NCBI GenBank assembly: GCA_027886185.1
Contig: WOAB01000157.1
Coordinates: 372,001 to 436,000 of the forward strand
Source of the DNA: Rheum nobile
Taxonomy: Eukaryota > Streptophyta > Magnoliopsida > Caryophyllales > Polygonaceae
Direction: 5' to 3'
Length of the DNA: 64,000 nucleotides
Both the position numbers and the translations under genes were made by a program. The notes under the pieces were generated by a model that had not been told where the DNA came from, did no database searches, and saw only the letters and a list, made by a program, of their open reading frames with translations. This document shows positions 1 through 11,408 of this stretch, piece after piece. Numbering within the stretch: position 1 is the first letter of the stretch; each line of letters opens with the position of its first letter.

Positions 1-1294
1 ATTAGCATTATTTAGAGGAGTTTAGGATGAGATTTGTGGCTAAGTCTGTAATCCAGAAGTTGTGGAAAGAAGTGAAGAAATCATGGGATTTATAGAGGTT
101 TGAAGTGTATTGAAGAGTAGAAGAACAATGTGCTGAATTCAAATGGTTTGTTCTCTCTACTCCGATGTCCAAATGAAGTGATTCCAATTCGAGGAGTTAG
201 ATCTTGAAGTCTACTTCAAGTCCTCAAAATATGAGCGCAATCCAAGTTTGGAATCAAACGTTATGGTGTTTCTACTAAAGTGTCGCAGAAGGTGAAAAAG
301 GCACCGCCGCCCCGCGGTGGAACTCACCGCCCCGCGGTGTAACTTCACGCCCCGCGCCAGGAGCCACCGCGACCCGGCGGCGGATCTCAGAGAAGGAAAC
401 TAGAAGACTGACGCCCCGCGGTGGGCACGTCACGCCTCGCGGCCAGCAGAAGATTTTATTTCCTTTATTGCATTTCGGACTTTCTTATTTCTATTATTTT
501 ATTTCATTTGTTATTTACATTAGGTTAACTTATTTCCTAAACCTATTTAAGACCTCTTTCTAGGTCTTGAGTGGGCAGTCATGCCCCAGAGGCAGACACT
601 TTTACATTACGCATGTTACTTTTCTATTAGGTTTTCATTCTCGTTTGAATGAAAAACTAACTTCCCTTTGTTCTACTAGACGATTGAAGCAATACAGTTG
701 ATGTGTTTGTGAGATTTTTATTCCTTGTTCTTATCCTTATAAATGTTGGTTTGATTCTCTTGGTTATATTGATTATTGATTTCTTGTTGTTCTTCTTAGC
801 CTGATCAACTAGGTTGAAAACTTTTTATCAATTGCTAGGATTGCATATAGGGGTTCCGAGTGCATATCTAGTGGCATACACAATTGTGCGTATAGGGGTT
901 CTGAGCGTACAATTGTGAGTGAGAATCAGTTGCATGTGAGAATCGATAGTACTTAAGATCAGGGTGGGAACAACTATAAGGATAGTAAAAGAACTTGGAT
1001 TAAATAGATTTATGTGATCAAATTATATCTCTGTATTGTGGATCTCACTCTAGTAGGACTACTTTCCCCATTATATTTTCTCAACTCAACCAAACTTGTT
1101 TGCTTTGCTTTCTCATGATAACCAAACCCCCCTTGCTTGTTACTTGTCATTCACAATTGCATACTGCATCAGACATTCCCTGTGGGTTCGACCCTTGCTT
1201 TCTTACTATACATCTGTTTAGTAGGTCTGTTAGGACTTTTTACTTTGATAAGGCTAATCAACGATATTTGCATTGCGCACTTTTAGCCCCGTCA
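1..1294 (+). repeat. Tat-1 LTR, copy 1 (5' end outside window)
   Basis: Position 1 corresponds to base 37 of the middle LTR, so about 36 bp lie outside. The copy ends in CGTCA just before the primer site. It lacks about 146 bp near 933 that the other two LTRs carry (a segment of repeats ending TGAGAATC); the deletion looks like slippage at that short homology. It has only one copy of the unit ACGTCACGCCTCGC, where LTR copies 2 and 3 have two. A GC palindrome array lies at 301-446 and a TATA-like TATTTAAG near 543. Confidence 0.9.
301..446 (+). repeat. GC palindrome array in Tat-1 LTR copy 1
   Basis: A CG-rich island in an AT-rich LTR, made of repeated CACCGCCCCGCGGTG-type units. The arms CACCGC and GCGGTG can pair around a CCC loop. 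Variant units are GACGCCCCGCGGTGG and CACGCCTCGCGGCC. The array lies about 100 bp upstream of the TATA-like box. Equivalent arrays lie at 4897-5057 and 9631-9790. Confidence 0.85.
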
Positions 1295-1298
1295 AATT

Positions 1299-1316
1299 TG
1301 GCGCCGTTGCCGGGGA
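1299..1316 (+). other. Primer-binding site (tRNA-Asp type), Tat-1 internal 1
   Basis: TGGCGCCGTTGCCGGGGA begins four bases after the LTR's terminal CA. It is complementary to the 3' end of plant tRNA-Asp, the primer typical of Tat/Athila elements. It fixes the LTR boundary and the element's direction. Confidence 0.9.
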
Positions 1317-1431
1317 AGTTTTCTGTTTTGTTGTGTGTTTTGGTGATTGACTGCGGTGTGGATCTATCTTACGGTCCGCACCTTTGCTATTGATTCACTA
1401 CTTGTTGAAGTTGATACAGAAACAGGTACGA

Positions 1432-3236
1432 ATGGCACGGACACTCCGACAGCTGACAGCGCCAGATCTGATACAGCAACCATTGGCTGTAATCATTCCA
1501 CCCCTTGCGGATGGTGTGACATTTGAGCTCAGAATAGGAGTGCTACGGTTGCTCCCGAGATACTATGGAAGATGTGGAGAGGACCCCATCCTACACTTGG
1601 GTAAATTCCACAACGTCATCATGAGCATAAAACCAGCTAACGTCACTGAAGATCAAATTAAAATGAGAGCTTTCGGGTTCACTCTTAAGGACAATGCTGA
1701 AGACTGGTACTATCATCTGCCTAGTGGAAGCATAGATTCATGGGCTAAGCTACAAAAGGCATTCCTCGCACAATATTTCCCAACCAAGATGGCGAATGCC
1801 TTGAAAAGGGCAATTGCCAGTATTGAACAAGGAGAGGAGGAGATCCTTTATGACTATTGTGAGCGGTTCAAACGACTTTGTTCTAGTTGCCCATTCCATG
1901 GTTTTGACAAGAAAGCTCTAGTACTCTATGTTTACAATGGGCTGCTGGATGATGAAAGAAGAATCATAGATGCTACTTGTGGTGGTAGTATCTTGAATAT
2001 GACCCCTGACGCAACCATGATTAGACTTCATGATATGGCTGAGAGCACAAGAGATTTCGATGAAGCCCCAAAAATCAGAGGAGTTAATGTTGTCAACTCC
2101 AATGATGCACACTTATTGCAAGAAATTGCTTCATTGAAAGACATAATCGCGAAGGGGGGTAGACAAGAAGCACCTCAACATCACAATGCTTGTGGAATTT
2201 GCGTTGATCCATTTCACAACACCAATGCTTGTCCCCAACTTCAAGATGCCACTACTGCTGAAGTATACGCTGCTGGAGGTTACGGACCTATTAGACCTCG
2301 ATATGATCAACAACAGCTACAACAGCCAACACCACGACCTCACTTTGATGAGCTACCAGTTGCTCCCCAAGCTAGTAGCTCCCCTTCAGCTGAAGACTTG
2401 ATCAAGGCCTTAACAATTCACCTCATAACTCATGTGCAAACAACTGAGGAAAGCATCAAGAGCATGAAGGAGACAGTGGGTCAGTTAACAGATGTGGTCA
2501 CTAGGTTGGACAAAAGGGCCGCACAAGAAAGTGTAAATGTTGTGACCCTCCAAAGTGGCAAGCAATTTCAAGTCGCTCCTACTGCTGAAAAGGACGACAA
2601 AGTTGAATTTGAAGATGGGCGAATCCTACCGCCCCGCGGTGCTTGTGACCGTGACCCGGCGATAACTCCCAGTTGTCCTGAGTCAACACTGCCGCCCCGC
2701 GGCCAAGAGCACCGCCCCGCGGTGAATGCCCAGATCTGGATATTGATCATGACGAAGAAGCGGACCCCTTTGTTCGTCCAATTTTTTCTCCTCTTGGTTC
2801 TGAAAAGCTCCCTGTCCCCTTTCTGGAGGCACTAAAGGAGAGGATGATAATCGACGACAATGATCTCTTCGACACCTCCAGTAGCTGTAAGGCAACCATC
2901 CCTTTGGCCCATTTGGCAAACAGTGCCCCGGTCTACACAGAACTTTTAAGGGCGCTGGGTAAGATCAAAAAGAAACCAAAGGGGAAGCACAAGAAGGAGG
3001 CCTTGATGCCAGTGGCTGATTTTTATACGCTGGATACGGGGCAGGACATTCATGCAGCCCCTGAGATGCTGGGTAGAAAGTTTTTAAAGATGGCAAGTGC
3101 ATTCATGGATGCGACGAGTGGTCCAGCCATCAGCAATTGCACAAGCATGGGGGAACGGATCGACATGGAGTATACAAAGAGACATCCCCCTGATATTGGT
3201 CTTAGGAGTTCAGTTGTTGTGAGCAACCTAAGTTGA
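1432..3236 (+). pseudogene. Tat-1 gag, internal copy 1 (frameshifted)
   Basis: Gag-like structural protein of a non-autonomous gypsy element. I chose the ATG at 1432 because it follows the primer-site leader and begins the part conserved in copy 2; the frame is open further upstream to 1384. The core (about codons 55-200) has the Retrotrans_gag pattern, with the motifs DNAEDWYYHL, FLAQYFPTK and YDYCERFKRLCSSCP. A CX2CX4HX4C zinc knuckle (CGICVDPFHNTNAC) follows near codon 263. The C-terminal part encodes PPRG repeats from GC palindromes (2628-2724), then a basic segment (KKKPKGKHKK) near 2965. Copy 1 lacks one 19-bp palindrome unit present in copy 2. The frame shifts at about 2725, ends at 2835, and the correct downstream frame resumes from about 2844 to the stop at 3236. 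No enzymatic domain is present. Confidence 0.85.
2628..2724 (+). repeat. GC palindromes inside Tat-1 gag, copy 1
   Basis: CCGCCCCGCGGTG-type units, the same motif as in the LTR, lie within the coding region and are read as PPRG or HRPAV depending on frame. This copy has one 19-bp unit fewer than 7380-7497, which breaks the reading frame. Confidence 0.85.
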
Positions 3237-4560
3237 GAATGAGCAGGATGTCAAGCCATGACAATAACTAAGGCGCTATCCGGGAGGCAACCCGAGGTAT
3301 GTTTTTCTTTCTTTGTTTTTACATTTTTTCTTTAGTATGTTTTTGCTTTGTTTTTGTTTTTGTTTTTCTTTGTTTCCGACTAACCTGCAGGGAGGAGACC
3401 CTATGTGAATTGAAGAAGGTGTGTCCCACACCATTGTAAGTCTTCTTTTTCCCTGCACTAAGTCACTCCCCGAAAAAACCTTAAACGGGGGCAAAAAAAA
3501 AATCGAAAAAAAAAGAGGTACCGAAGGCCAGCTGTCCAGAGTTACCTATGGAGATGGTGCGCATCATGTTGTCAAGGAAGAGACATTCACCCCACATTTT
3601 TATTTGACAACGATGATGGCCCTACAATTGACCGCTGAGGAGGAGGAACACTAGAGTCCACACCCTGATTACATCTGGGCTCCACCATGTGTTCCTAGAA
3701 GGCCGTGCAACCCTACTATCATTGTTTTATCACTACTCACCAAAGTGGTTTCTTATGGTTGCACGGTAGGAGAAGATTACAGAGTTGCTGAAGACACCCG
3801 CCCAACACCAGAGACCTGGGCATTTATTGAGACGACCGCCAGCGACACCTATAGTGTCCAAGCAGCTTGGCGACGTTTGTGAGTTATTTTTTGCTTTTTC
3901 CTATGCTCTTATTCTTTTGTCTTTCATTACATTGAGGACAATGCAATTTTTAAGCATGGGGGAGAGTTCTATACTTGCTACGTTGTTGAGGAGAAAAATT
4001 AAAAAATTAAAAAAGCCAAAAATTGAAAAAAGGCATACATTAGAAATCCTGGGATAGGTCGAAAACCCGAAAGGGCGGCCTAGGCAATAAGCAGGTGGCT
4101 TGGACCAGCATTAGGCTGGGGTAATATGTGGTCAAGAGTGACGTGAGCTTATGTGAGTACATCTATTGAAAAATGAAATGAGTGGCTTGGTGAAAACCCG
4201 AAAGGGCGCCTTGGCAAAATGAGCGAAAAGAAGAAGAGTGATTTTAGGATTTCTCATTATTCTTGGTGAGGCGTCACAAGAAGAGGAGTTATAAGGAGGA
4301 TTCGGGTAGATCACTCTGGAGAGATAGAAAGATAGATGGGAGATTAGGATTAGATTTGATTCACTCTGTGGTGTTTGGGATAAGCTTGGGGGAAGTACTC
4401 TGCTTCCCTTTTAGCTTGATTGTCTGGAGCTGATTGTTGAGATGTTGTAGTTGCTGGTGTCATATTTTCTTGTACTTTCTGAGACCTTGGTGTTCGATTG
4501 AGAGAGTAGGTTTATCATTAGCTTACTCGGGATGAGTAAAGGTCTAAGTATGGGGGAATT
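3237..4560 (+). other. Tat-1 3' noncoding internal region with polypurine tract, copy 1
   Basis: No coding sequence seen. The region contains T-rich runs (3301-3375), A-rich runs (3495-3515) and two copies of an AAAACCCGAAAGGGCG motif (about 4063 and 4194) that could pair internally. It also holds a conserved tail before the LTR. The polypurine tract is 4547-4560 (AGTATGGGGGAATT), directly before LTR copy 2. Copy 2 lacks about 48 bp found here near 3675, a deletion flanked by ACCCT. Confidence 0.8.
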
Positions 4561-6048
4561 TGATAGGTGTCATTTCATGCACCTTAATTAGCAATTATTA
4601 GCATTATTTAGAGGAGTTTAGGATGAGATTTGTGGCTAAGTCTGTAATCCAGAAGTTGTGGAGAGAAGTGAAGAAATCATGGGATTTATAGAGGTTTGAA
4701 GTGTATTGAAGAGTAGAAGAACAATGTGCTGAATTCAAATGGTTTGTTCACTCTACTCCGACGTCCAAATGAAGTGATTCCAATTCGAGGAGTTAGATCT
4801 TGAAGTCTACTGCAAGTCCTCAAAATATGAGCGCAATCCGAGTTGGGAATCAAACGTCATGGTATTTCTACTAAAGTGTCGCAGAAGGTGAAAAAGGCAC
4901 CGCCGCCCCGCGGTGGAACTCACCGCCCGGCGGTGTAACTTGATGCCCCGCGCCAGGAGCCACCGTGACCCGGCGGTGGATCTCAGAGAAGGAAACTAGA
5001 AGACTGATGCCCCGCGGTGGGCACGTCACGCCTCGCACGTCACGCCTCGCGGCCAGCAGAAGATTTTATTTCCTTTATTGCATTTCGGACTTTCTTATTT
5101 CTATTATTTTATTTCCTTTGTTATTTCCGTTAGGTTAACTTATTTCCTAAACCTATTTAAGACCTCTTTCTAGGTCTTGAGTGGGCAGTCACGCCCCAGA
5201 GGCAGACACTTTTACATTACGCAGGTTACTTTTCTATTAGGTTTTCATTCTCCTTTGAATGAAGAACTAACTTCCCTTTGTTCTACTAGACGATTGAAGC
5301 AATACAGTTGATGTGTTTGTGAGGTTTTTATTCCTTGTTCTTATCCTTATAAATGTTGGTTTGATTCTCTTGGTTATATTGATTATTGATTTATTGTTGT
5401 TCTTCTTAGCCTGATCAACTAGGTTGAATACTTTTTATCAATTGCTAGGATTGCATATAGGGGTTCCAAGTGCATATCTAGTGGCATACACAATTGTGCG
5501 TATAGGGGTTCTGAGCGTATAATTGTGAGTGAGAATCAGTTGCATGCGAGTATTAATACGTCTTTCTATTTGCATGTATCCTATATCCTTGTGTGTATTG
5601 CTATTGCTTTGTTGGTGGTAAAGTATACCGACAACTATGAGAATCGGTGGTATTTTACCATTGGCATAGTGATAAGTCTATCGACAACTGTGAGAATCGA
5701 TAGTACTTAAGATCAGGGTGGGAACAACTATAAGGATAGTAAAAGAACTTGGATTAAATAGATTTATGTGATCAAATTATATCTCTGTATTATGGATCTC
5801 GCTCTAGTAGGACTACTTTCCCCATTATATTTTCTCAACTCAACCAAACTTATTTGCTTTGCTTTCTCGTGATAACCAAACCCCCCTTGCTTGTTACTTG
5901 TCATTCACAATTGCATACTGCATCAGACCTTCCCTGTGGGTTCGACCCTTGCTTGCTTACTATACATCTGTTTAGTAGGTCTGTTAGGACTTTTTACTTT
6001 GATAAGGCTAATCAACGATATTTGCATTGCGCACTTTTAGCCCCGTCA
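4561..6048 (+). repeat. Tat-1 LTR, copy 2 (shared middle LTR, complete)
   Basis: 1488 bp, starting TGATAGGTGTC and ending CCCCGTCA. It carries the palindrome array 4897-5057, a TATA-like TATTTAAG near 5153, and the segment missing from copy 1. It serves as 3' LTR of internal 1 and 5' LTR of internal 2. The 14-bp duplication ACGTCACGCCTCGC near 5029 is shared with copy 3 but not copy 1. Confidence 0.92.
4897..5057 (+). repeat. GC palindrome array in Tat-1 LTR copy 2
   Basis: Same array as 301-446 but with one extra 14-bp ACGTCACGCCTCGC unit and a few CpG-type substitutions, for example CCCCGCGG changed to CCCGGCGG. It lies 335-500 bp from the LTR start. Confidence 0.85.
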
Positions 6049-6052
6049 AATT

Positions 6053-6070
6053 TGGCGCCGTTGCCGGGGA
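6053..6070 (+). other. Primer-binding site (tRNA-Asp type), Tat-1 internal 2
   Basis: TGGCGCCGTTGCCGGGGA, identical to 1299-1316, four bases after the CA end of LTR copy 2. Confidence 0.9.
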
Positions 6071-6185
6071 AGTTTTCTGTTTTGTTGTGTGTTTTTGTGA
6101 TTGACTGCGGTGTGGATCTATCTTACGGTCCGCACCTTTGCTACTGATTCACTACTTGTTGAAGTTGATACAGAAACAGGTACGA

Positions 6186-8007
6186 ATGGCACAGACACTC
6201 CGACAGCTGACTGTGCCAGATCTGATACAGCAACCATTGGCTGTAATCATTCCACCCCTTGCGGATGGTGTGACATTTGAGCTCAGAACAGGAGTGCTAC
6301 GGTTGCTCCCGAGATACTATGGATGATGTGGAGAGGACCCCATCCTACACTTGGGTAAATTCCACAACGTCATCATGAGCATAAAACCAGCTAACGTCAC
6401 TGAAGATCAAATTAAAATGAGAGCTTTCGGGTTCACTCTTAAGGACAATGTTGAAGACTGGTACTATCATCTGCTTGGTGGAAGCATAGATTCATGGGCT
6501 AAGCTACAAAAGGCATTCCTCGCACAATATTTCCCAACCAAGATGGGGAATGCCTTGAAAAGGGCAATTGCCAGTATTGAACAAGGAGAGGAGGAGATCC
6601 TTTATGACTATTGTGAGCGGTTCAAACGACTTTGTTCTAGTTGTCCGTTCCATGGTTTTGACAAGAAAGCTCTAGTACTCTATGTTTACAATGGGCTGCT
6701 GGATGATGAAAGAAGAATCATAAATGCTACTTGTGGTGGTAGTATCTTGAATATGACCCCTGACGCAGCCATGATTAGACTTCATGATATGGCTGATAGC
6801 ACAAGAGATTTCGATGAAGCCCCAAAAATCAGAGGAGTTAATGCTGTCAACTCCAATGATGCACACTTATTGCAAGAAATTGCTTCATTGAAAGACATAA
6901 TTGCGAAGGAGGGTAGACAAGAAGCACCTCAACATCACAATGCTTGTGGAATTTGCGTTGATCCGTTTCACAACACCAATGCTTGTCCCCAACTTCAAGA
7001 TGCCACTACTGCTGAAGTATACGCTGCTGGAGGTTACGGACCTATTAGACCTCGATATAATCAACAACAGCTACAACAGCCAACACCACGACCTCACTTT
7101 GATGAGCTACCAGTTGCTCCCCAAGCTAGTAGCTCCCCTTCAACTGAAGACTTGATCAAGGCCTTAACAATCACCTCATAACTCATGTGCAAACAACTGA
7201 GGAAAGCATCAAGAGCATGAAGGAGACAGTGGGTCAGTTAACAGATGTGGTCACTAGGTTGGACAAAAGGGCCGCACAAGAAAGTGTAAATGTTGTGACC
7301 CTCCGAAGTGGCAAGCAATTTCAAGTCGCTCCTACTGCTGAAAAGGACGACAAAGTTGAATTTGAAGATGGGCGAATCCTACCGCCCCGCGGTGCTTGTG
7401 ACCGTGACCCGGCGATAACTCCCAGTTGTCCTGAGTCAACACTGCCGCCCCGCGGCCAAGAGCACCGCCCCGCGGTGAGACTACCGCCCCGCGGTGAATG
7501 CCCAGATCTGGATATTGATCATGACGAAGAAGCGGACCCCTTTGTTCGTCCAATTTTTTCTCCTCTTGGTTCTGAAAAGCTCCATGTCCCCTTTCCGGAG
7601 GCACTAAAGGAGAGGATGAAAATTACGACAATGATCTCTTCGACACCTCCAGTAGTTGTAAGGCAACCATCCCTTTGGCCCATTTGGCAAACAGTGCCCC
7701 GGTCTACACAGAACTTTTAAGGGCGCTGGGTAAGATCAAAAAGAAACCAAAGGGGAAGCACAAGAAGGAGGCCTTGATGCCAGTGGCTGACTTTTATACG
7801 CTGGATACGGGGCAGGACATTCATGCAGCCCCTGAGATGCTGGGTAGAAAGTTTTTAAAGATGGCAAGTTCATTCATGGATACGACGAGTGGTCCAGCCA
7901 TCAGCAATTGCACAAGCATGGGGGAACGGATCGACATGGAGTATACAAAGAGACATCCCCCTGATATTGGTCTTAGGAGTTCAGTTGTTGTGAGCAACCC
8001 AAGTTGA
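6186..8007 (+). pseudogene. Tat-1 gag, internal copy 2 (stop plus 1-nt frameshift)
   Basis: Second copy of the gag-only protein, closely similar to 1432-3236. Start ATG at 6186, by homology. An in-frame TGA at 6325 replaces the AGA codon of copy 1. A single-base deletion near 7173 shifts the frame, which ends at 7181. The gag core reads from 6351 and the zinc knuckle (CGICVDPFHNTNAC) lies near 6948. This copy keeps the extra 19-bp palindrome unit near 7478, so its C-terminal frame from 7187 continues through the PPRG repeats. It then meets a further small indel near 7622, after which the basic tail (7675-8007) is in another frame. The two gag copies are therefore broken by different mutations, and each shows the intact state at the other's lesion. 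Confidence 0.85.
7380..7497 (+). repeat. GC palindromes inside Tat-1 gag, copy 2
   Basis: Units of CACCGCCCCGCGGTG and CTACCGCCCCGCGGTG, with one more 19-bp unit than in copy 1. Encoded as repeated LPPRG. Confidence 0.85.
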
Positions 8008-9294
8008 GAATGAGCAGGATGTCAAGCCATGACAATAACTAAGGCGCTATCCGGGAGGCAACCCGAGGTATGTTTTTCTTTTCCCTTGTTTTTCTTTCTT
8101 TGTTTTTACATTTTTTCTTTAGTATGTTTTTGCTTTGTTTTTGTTTTTCTTTGTTTCCGACTAACCTGCAGGGAGGAGACCCTATGCGAATTGAAGAAGG
8201 TGTTTCCCACACCATTGTAAGTCTTCTTTTTCCCTGCACTAAGTCACTCCCCGAAAAAACCTTAAACGGGGGCAAAAAAAAAATCGAAAAAAAAAAGAGG
8301 TACCGAAGGCCAACTGTCCAGAGTTCCCTATGGAGATGGTGCGCATCATGTTGTCAAGGAAGAGACATTCACCCCATATTTTTATTTGACAACGATGATG
8401 GCCCTACAATTGACCGCTGAGGAGGAGGAACACTAGAGTCCACACCCTACTATCATTGTTTTATCACTACTCACCAAAGTGGTTTCTTATGGTTGCACGG
8501 TAGGAGAAGATTACAGAGTTGCTGAAGACACCCCCCCAACACCAGAGACCTGGGCATTTATTGAGACGACCGCCAGCGACACCTATAGTGTCCAAGCAGC
8601 TTGGCGACGTTTGTGAGTTATTTTTTGCTTTTTCCTATGCTCTTATTCTTTTGTATTTCATTACATTGAGGACAATGCAATGTTTAAGCATGGGGGAGAG
8701 TTCTATACTTGCTACGTTGTTGAGGAGAAAAATTAAAAAATGAAAAAAGCCAAAAATTGAAAAAAGGCATACATTAGAAATCCTGGGATAGGTCGAAAAC
8801 CCGAAAGGGTGGCCTAGGCAATAAGCAGGTGGCTTGGACCAGCATTAGGCTGGGGTAATATGTGGTCAAGAGTGATGTGAGCTTATGTGAGTACATCTAT
8901 TGAAAAATGAAATGAGTGGCTTGGTGAAAACCCGAAAGGGCGCCTTGGCAAAATGAGCGAAAAGAAGAAGAGAGATTTTAGGATTTCTCATTATTCTTGG
9001 TGAGGCGTCACAAGAAGAGGAGTTATAAGGAGGATTCGGGTAGATCACTCTGGAGAGATAAGAAGATAGATGGGAGATTAGGATTAGGTTTGATTCACTC
9101 TGTGGTGTTTGGGATAAGCTTGGGGGAAGTACTCTGCTTCCCTTTTAGCTTGATTGTCTGGAGCTGATTGTTGAGATATTGTAGTTGCTGGTGTCATATT
9201 TTCTTGTACTTCCTGAGACCTTGGTGTTCGATTGAGAGAGTAGGTTTATCATTAGCTTACTCGGGACGAGTAAAGGTCTAAGTATGGGGGAATT
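8008..9294 (+). other. Tat-1 3' noncoding internal region with polypurine tract, copy 2
   Basis: Counterpart of 3237-4560, with T-rich and A-rich runs and two AAAACCCGAAAGGGCG-like motifs (about 8797 and 8928). The polypurine tract AGTATGGGGGAATT is at 9281-9294. No gene seen. Confidence 0.8.
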
Positions 9295-10791
9295 TGATAG
9301 GTGTCATTTCATGCACCTTAACTAGCAATTATTAGCATTATTTAGAGGAGTTTAGGATGAGATTTGTGGCTAAGTCTGTAATCCAGAAGTTGTGGAGAGA
9401 AGTGAAGAAATCATGGGATTTATAGAGGTTTGAAGTGTATTAAAGAGTAGAAGAACAATGTGCTGAATTCAAATGGTTTGTTCTCTCTACTCCGGTGTCC
9501 AAATGAAGTGATTCCAATTCAAGGAGTTAGATCTTGAAGTCTAATGCAAGTCCTCAAAATATGAGCGCAATCCGAGTTGGGAATCAAACGTTATGGTGTT
9601 TCTACTAAAGTGTCGCAGAAGGTGAAAAAGGCACCGCCGCCCCGCGGTGGAACTCACCGCCCCGCGGTGTAACTTGACGCCCCGCGCCAGGAGCCACCGC
9701 GACCCGGCGGTGGATCTCAGAGAAGGCAACTAGAAGACTGACGCCCCGCGGTGGGCACGTCACGCCTCGCACGTCACGCCTCGCGGCCAGCAGAAGATTT
9801 TATTTCCTTTATTGCATTTCGGACTTTCTTATTTCTATTATTTTATTTCCTTTGTTATTTCCATTAGGTTAAATTATTTCCTAAACCTACTTAAGACCTC
9901 TTTCTAGGTCTTGAGTGGGCAGTCACGCCCCAGAGGCAGACACTTTTACATTACGCAGGTTACTTTTCTATTAGGTTTTCATTCTCCTTTGAATGAAGAA
10001 CTAACTTCCCTTTGTTCTACTAGACGATTGAAGCAATACAGTTGATGTGTTTGTGAGATTTTTATTCCTTGTTCTTATCCTTATAAATGTTGGTTTGATT
10101 CTCTTGGTTATATTGATTATTGATTTCTTGTTGTTCTTCTTAGCCTGATCAATTAGGTTGACTACTTTTTATCAATTGCTAGGATTGCATATAGGGGTTC
10201 CGAGTGCATATCTAGTGGCATACACAATTGTGCGTATAGGGGTTCCGAGCGTACAATTGTGAGTGAGAATCAGTTGCATGCGAGTATTAATATGTCTTTC
10301 TATTTGCATGTATCCTATATCCTTGTGTGTATTGCTATTGCTTTGTTGGTGGTAAAGTATACCGACAACTGTGAGAATCGGTGGTATTTTACCATTGGCA
10401 TAGTGATAAGTCTATCGACAACTGTGAGAATCGATAGTACTTAAGATCAGGGTGGGAACAACTATAAGGATAGTAAAAGAACTTGGATTAAATAGATTTA
10501 TGTGATCAAACTATATCTCTGTATTGTGAATCTCGCTCTAGTAGGACTACTTTCCCCATTATATTTTCTCAACTCAACCAAACTTGTTTGCTTTGCTTGC
10601 TTTGCTTTCTCGTGATAACCAAACCCCCCTTGGTTGTTACTTGTCATTCACAATTGCATACTGCATCAGACCTTCCGTGTGGGTTCGACCCTTGCTTGCT
10701 TACTATACATCTGTTTAGTAGGTCTGTTAGGACTTTTTACTTTGATAAGGCTAATCAACGATATTTGCATTGCGCATCTTTAGCCTCGTCA
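9295..10791 (+). repeat. Tat-1 LTR, copy 3 (terminal)
   Basis: 1497 bp, TGATAGG to CGTCA. It carries the palindrome array 9631-9790 with the same 14-bp duplication as copy 2. Its right edge joins directly to a minus-strand Tekay gag sequence, which supports insertion of the Tat-1 array into that gag. The target duplication cannot be checked because the left end lies outside the window. Confidence 0.9.
9631..9790 (+). repeat. GC palindrome array in Tat-1 LTR copy 3
   Basis: Third LTR copy of the CACCGCCCCGCGGTG array, at the same LTR offset as in the other two copies. Confidence 0.85.
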
Positions 10792-11229
10792 ACCCTTCAA
10801 TAACTTATCAAATCGGTTCAACCAGAATGTCAAAGCAGCAGGTTCGCCAGAACCGTCAAAAGTAGGAGGCTTCAATCTAACCACAACTTCCATGTATCTG
10901 CTAAACCATTCTTGCAACGGTTGGGGTTCATTCCGTTGTTGCCCAACATGGTCTGGCTGAGCAATCGGTGCTGGCTGTCGTGGGGGCGGTACTTGTGTCA
11001 TAGCTGCCTGTACAGCTTGAGTCACCATCTGTTGCAGCGCAACCAAAGTCCCTGGGTCAATACCCGCATGAGCGGCTCCTGGTGGAACTTCCGCTGGATT
11101 CGGCTGACTTCCTACATAATGATCAACAACTTGACTACCCACATCTACCCCTTGAGGATAAGCCCGAGGGCCTCATCCTCTACCACGCCCACGCCCTCGA
11201 CCTCTACCACGTCCCGCTTGCGAGGGCAT
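10792..11229 (-). pseudogene. Tekay-1 upstream copy: gag N-terminus, truncated
   Basis: Reads leftwards from ATG at 11229 and matches the first roughly 146 codons of the gag at 15769-17943: an N-terminal GRGRGRGRG repeat, then proline/glutamine-rich sequence, then the capsid start. An in-frame TGA in the GRG repeat makes it a pseudogene. It is cut at 10792 by the Tat-1 LTR. It is the front of a second Tekay-1 copy that shares the LTR at 11409-13212. Confidence 0.85.
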
Positions 11230-11391
11230 ACTGAACGTAATTAATCATTAGTACTAAACATCGCAAACAATACTTATCAAACACAATTTACTATAAGTAA
11301 CAGTAAGGGTCCGCGATCACACGGTTGTTTCACAAGGTTAGAGAAAGTCTTTTCCACGTCAAAAATTTGGAAAAACATTTTTGAACGAAAT

Positions 11392-11403
11392 GCTCTGATA
11401 CCA
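11392..11403 (-). other. Primer-binding site (tRNA-iMet type), Tekay-1 upstream copy
   Basis: Minus-strand TGGTATCAGAGC, five bases from the LTR end. This is the initiator-Met primer usual in Tekay and other chromoviruses. The 11230-11391 leader between it and gag shows no gene. Confidence 0.9.
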
Positions 11404-11408
11404 ATTTC

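Larger units (their letters stand above)
1..10791 (+). mobile_element. Tat-1 LTR-sharing tandem array (LTR-int-LTR-int-LTR)
   Basis: Three LTR copies (1-1294, 4561-6048, 9295-10791) alternate with two internal regions (1295-4560, 6049-9294), all in the same direction. Each complete LTR starts TGATAGG and ends GTCA. Each internal region opens with a tRNA-Asp-type primer site and closes with the polypurine tract GGGGGAATT. Internal coding capacity is gag only, with no protease, reverse transcriptase, RNase H or integrase, so this is a non-autonomous element of the Tat/Athila lineage (inferred from the primer site and gag). The copies differ by scattered substitutions and small indels, so they are young. 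A shared middle LTR is known to arise by recombination between LTRs of neighbouring copies. The array runs off the left edge, and its last LTR abuts a Tekay gag at 10792. Confidence 0.9.

Noticed and set aside
1918..2112. Minus-strand frames opposite Tat-1 gag (also 2131-2313, 6672-6866, 6885-7067)
   Set aside because: Antisense shadows of the gag frame; identical in both copies only because the DNA is.
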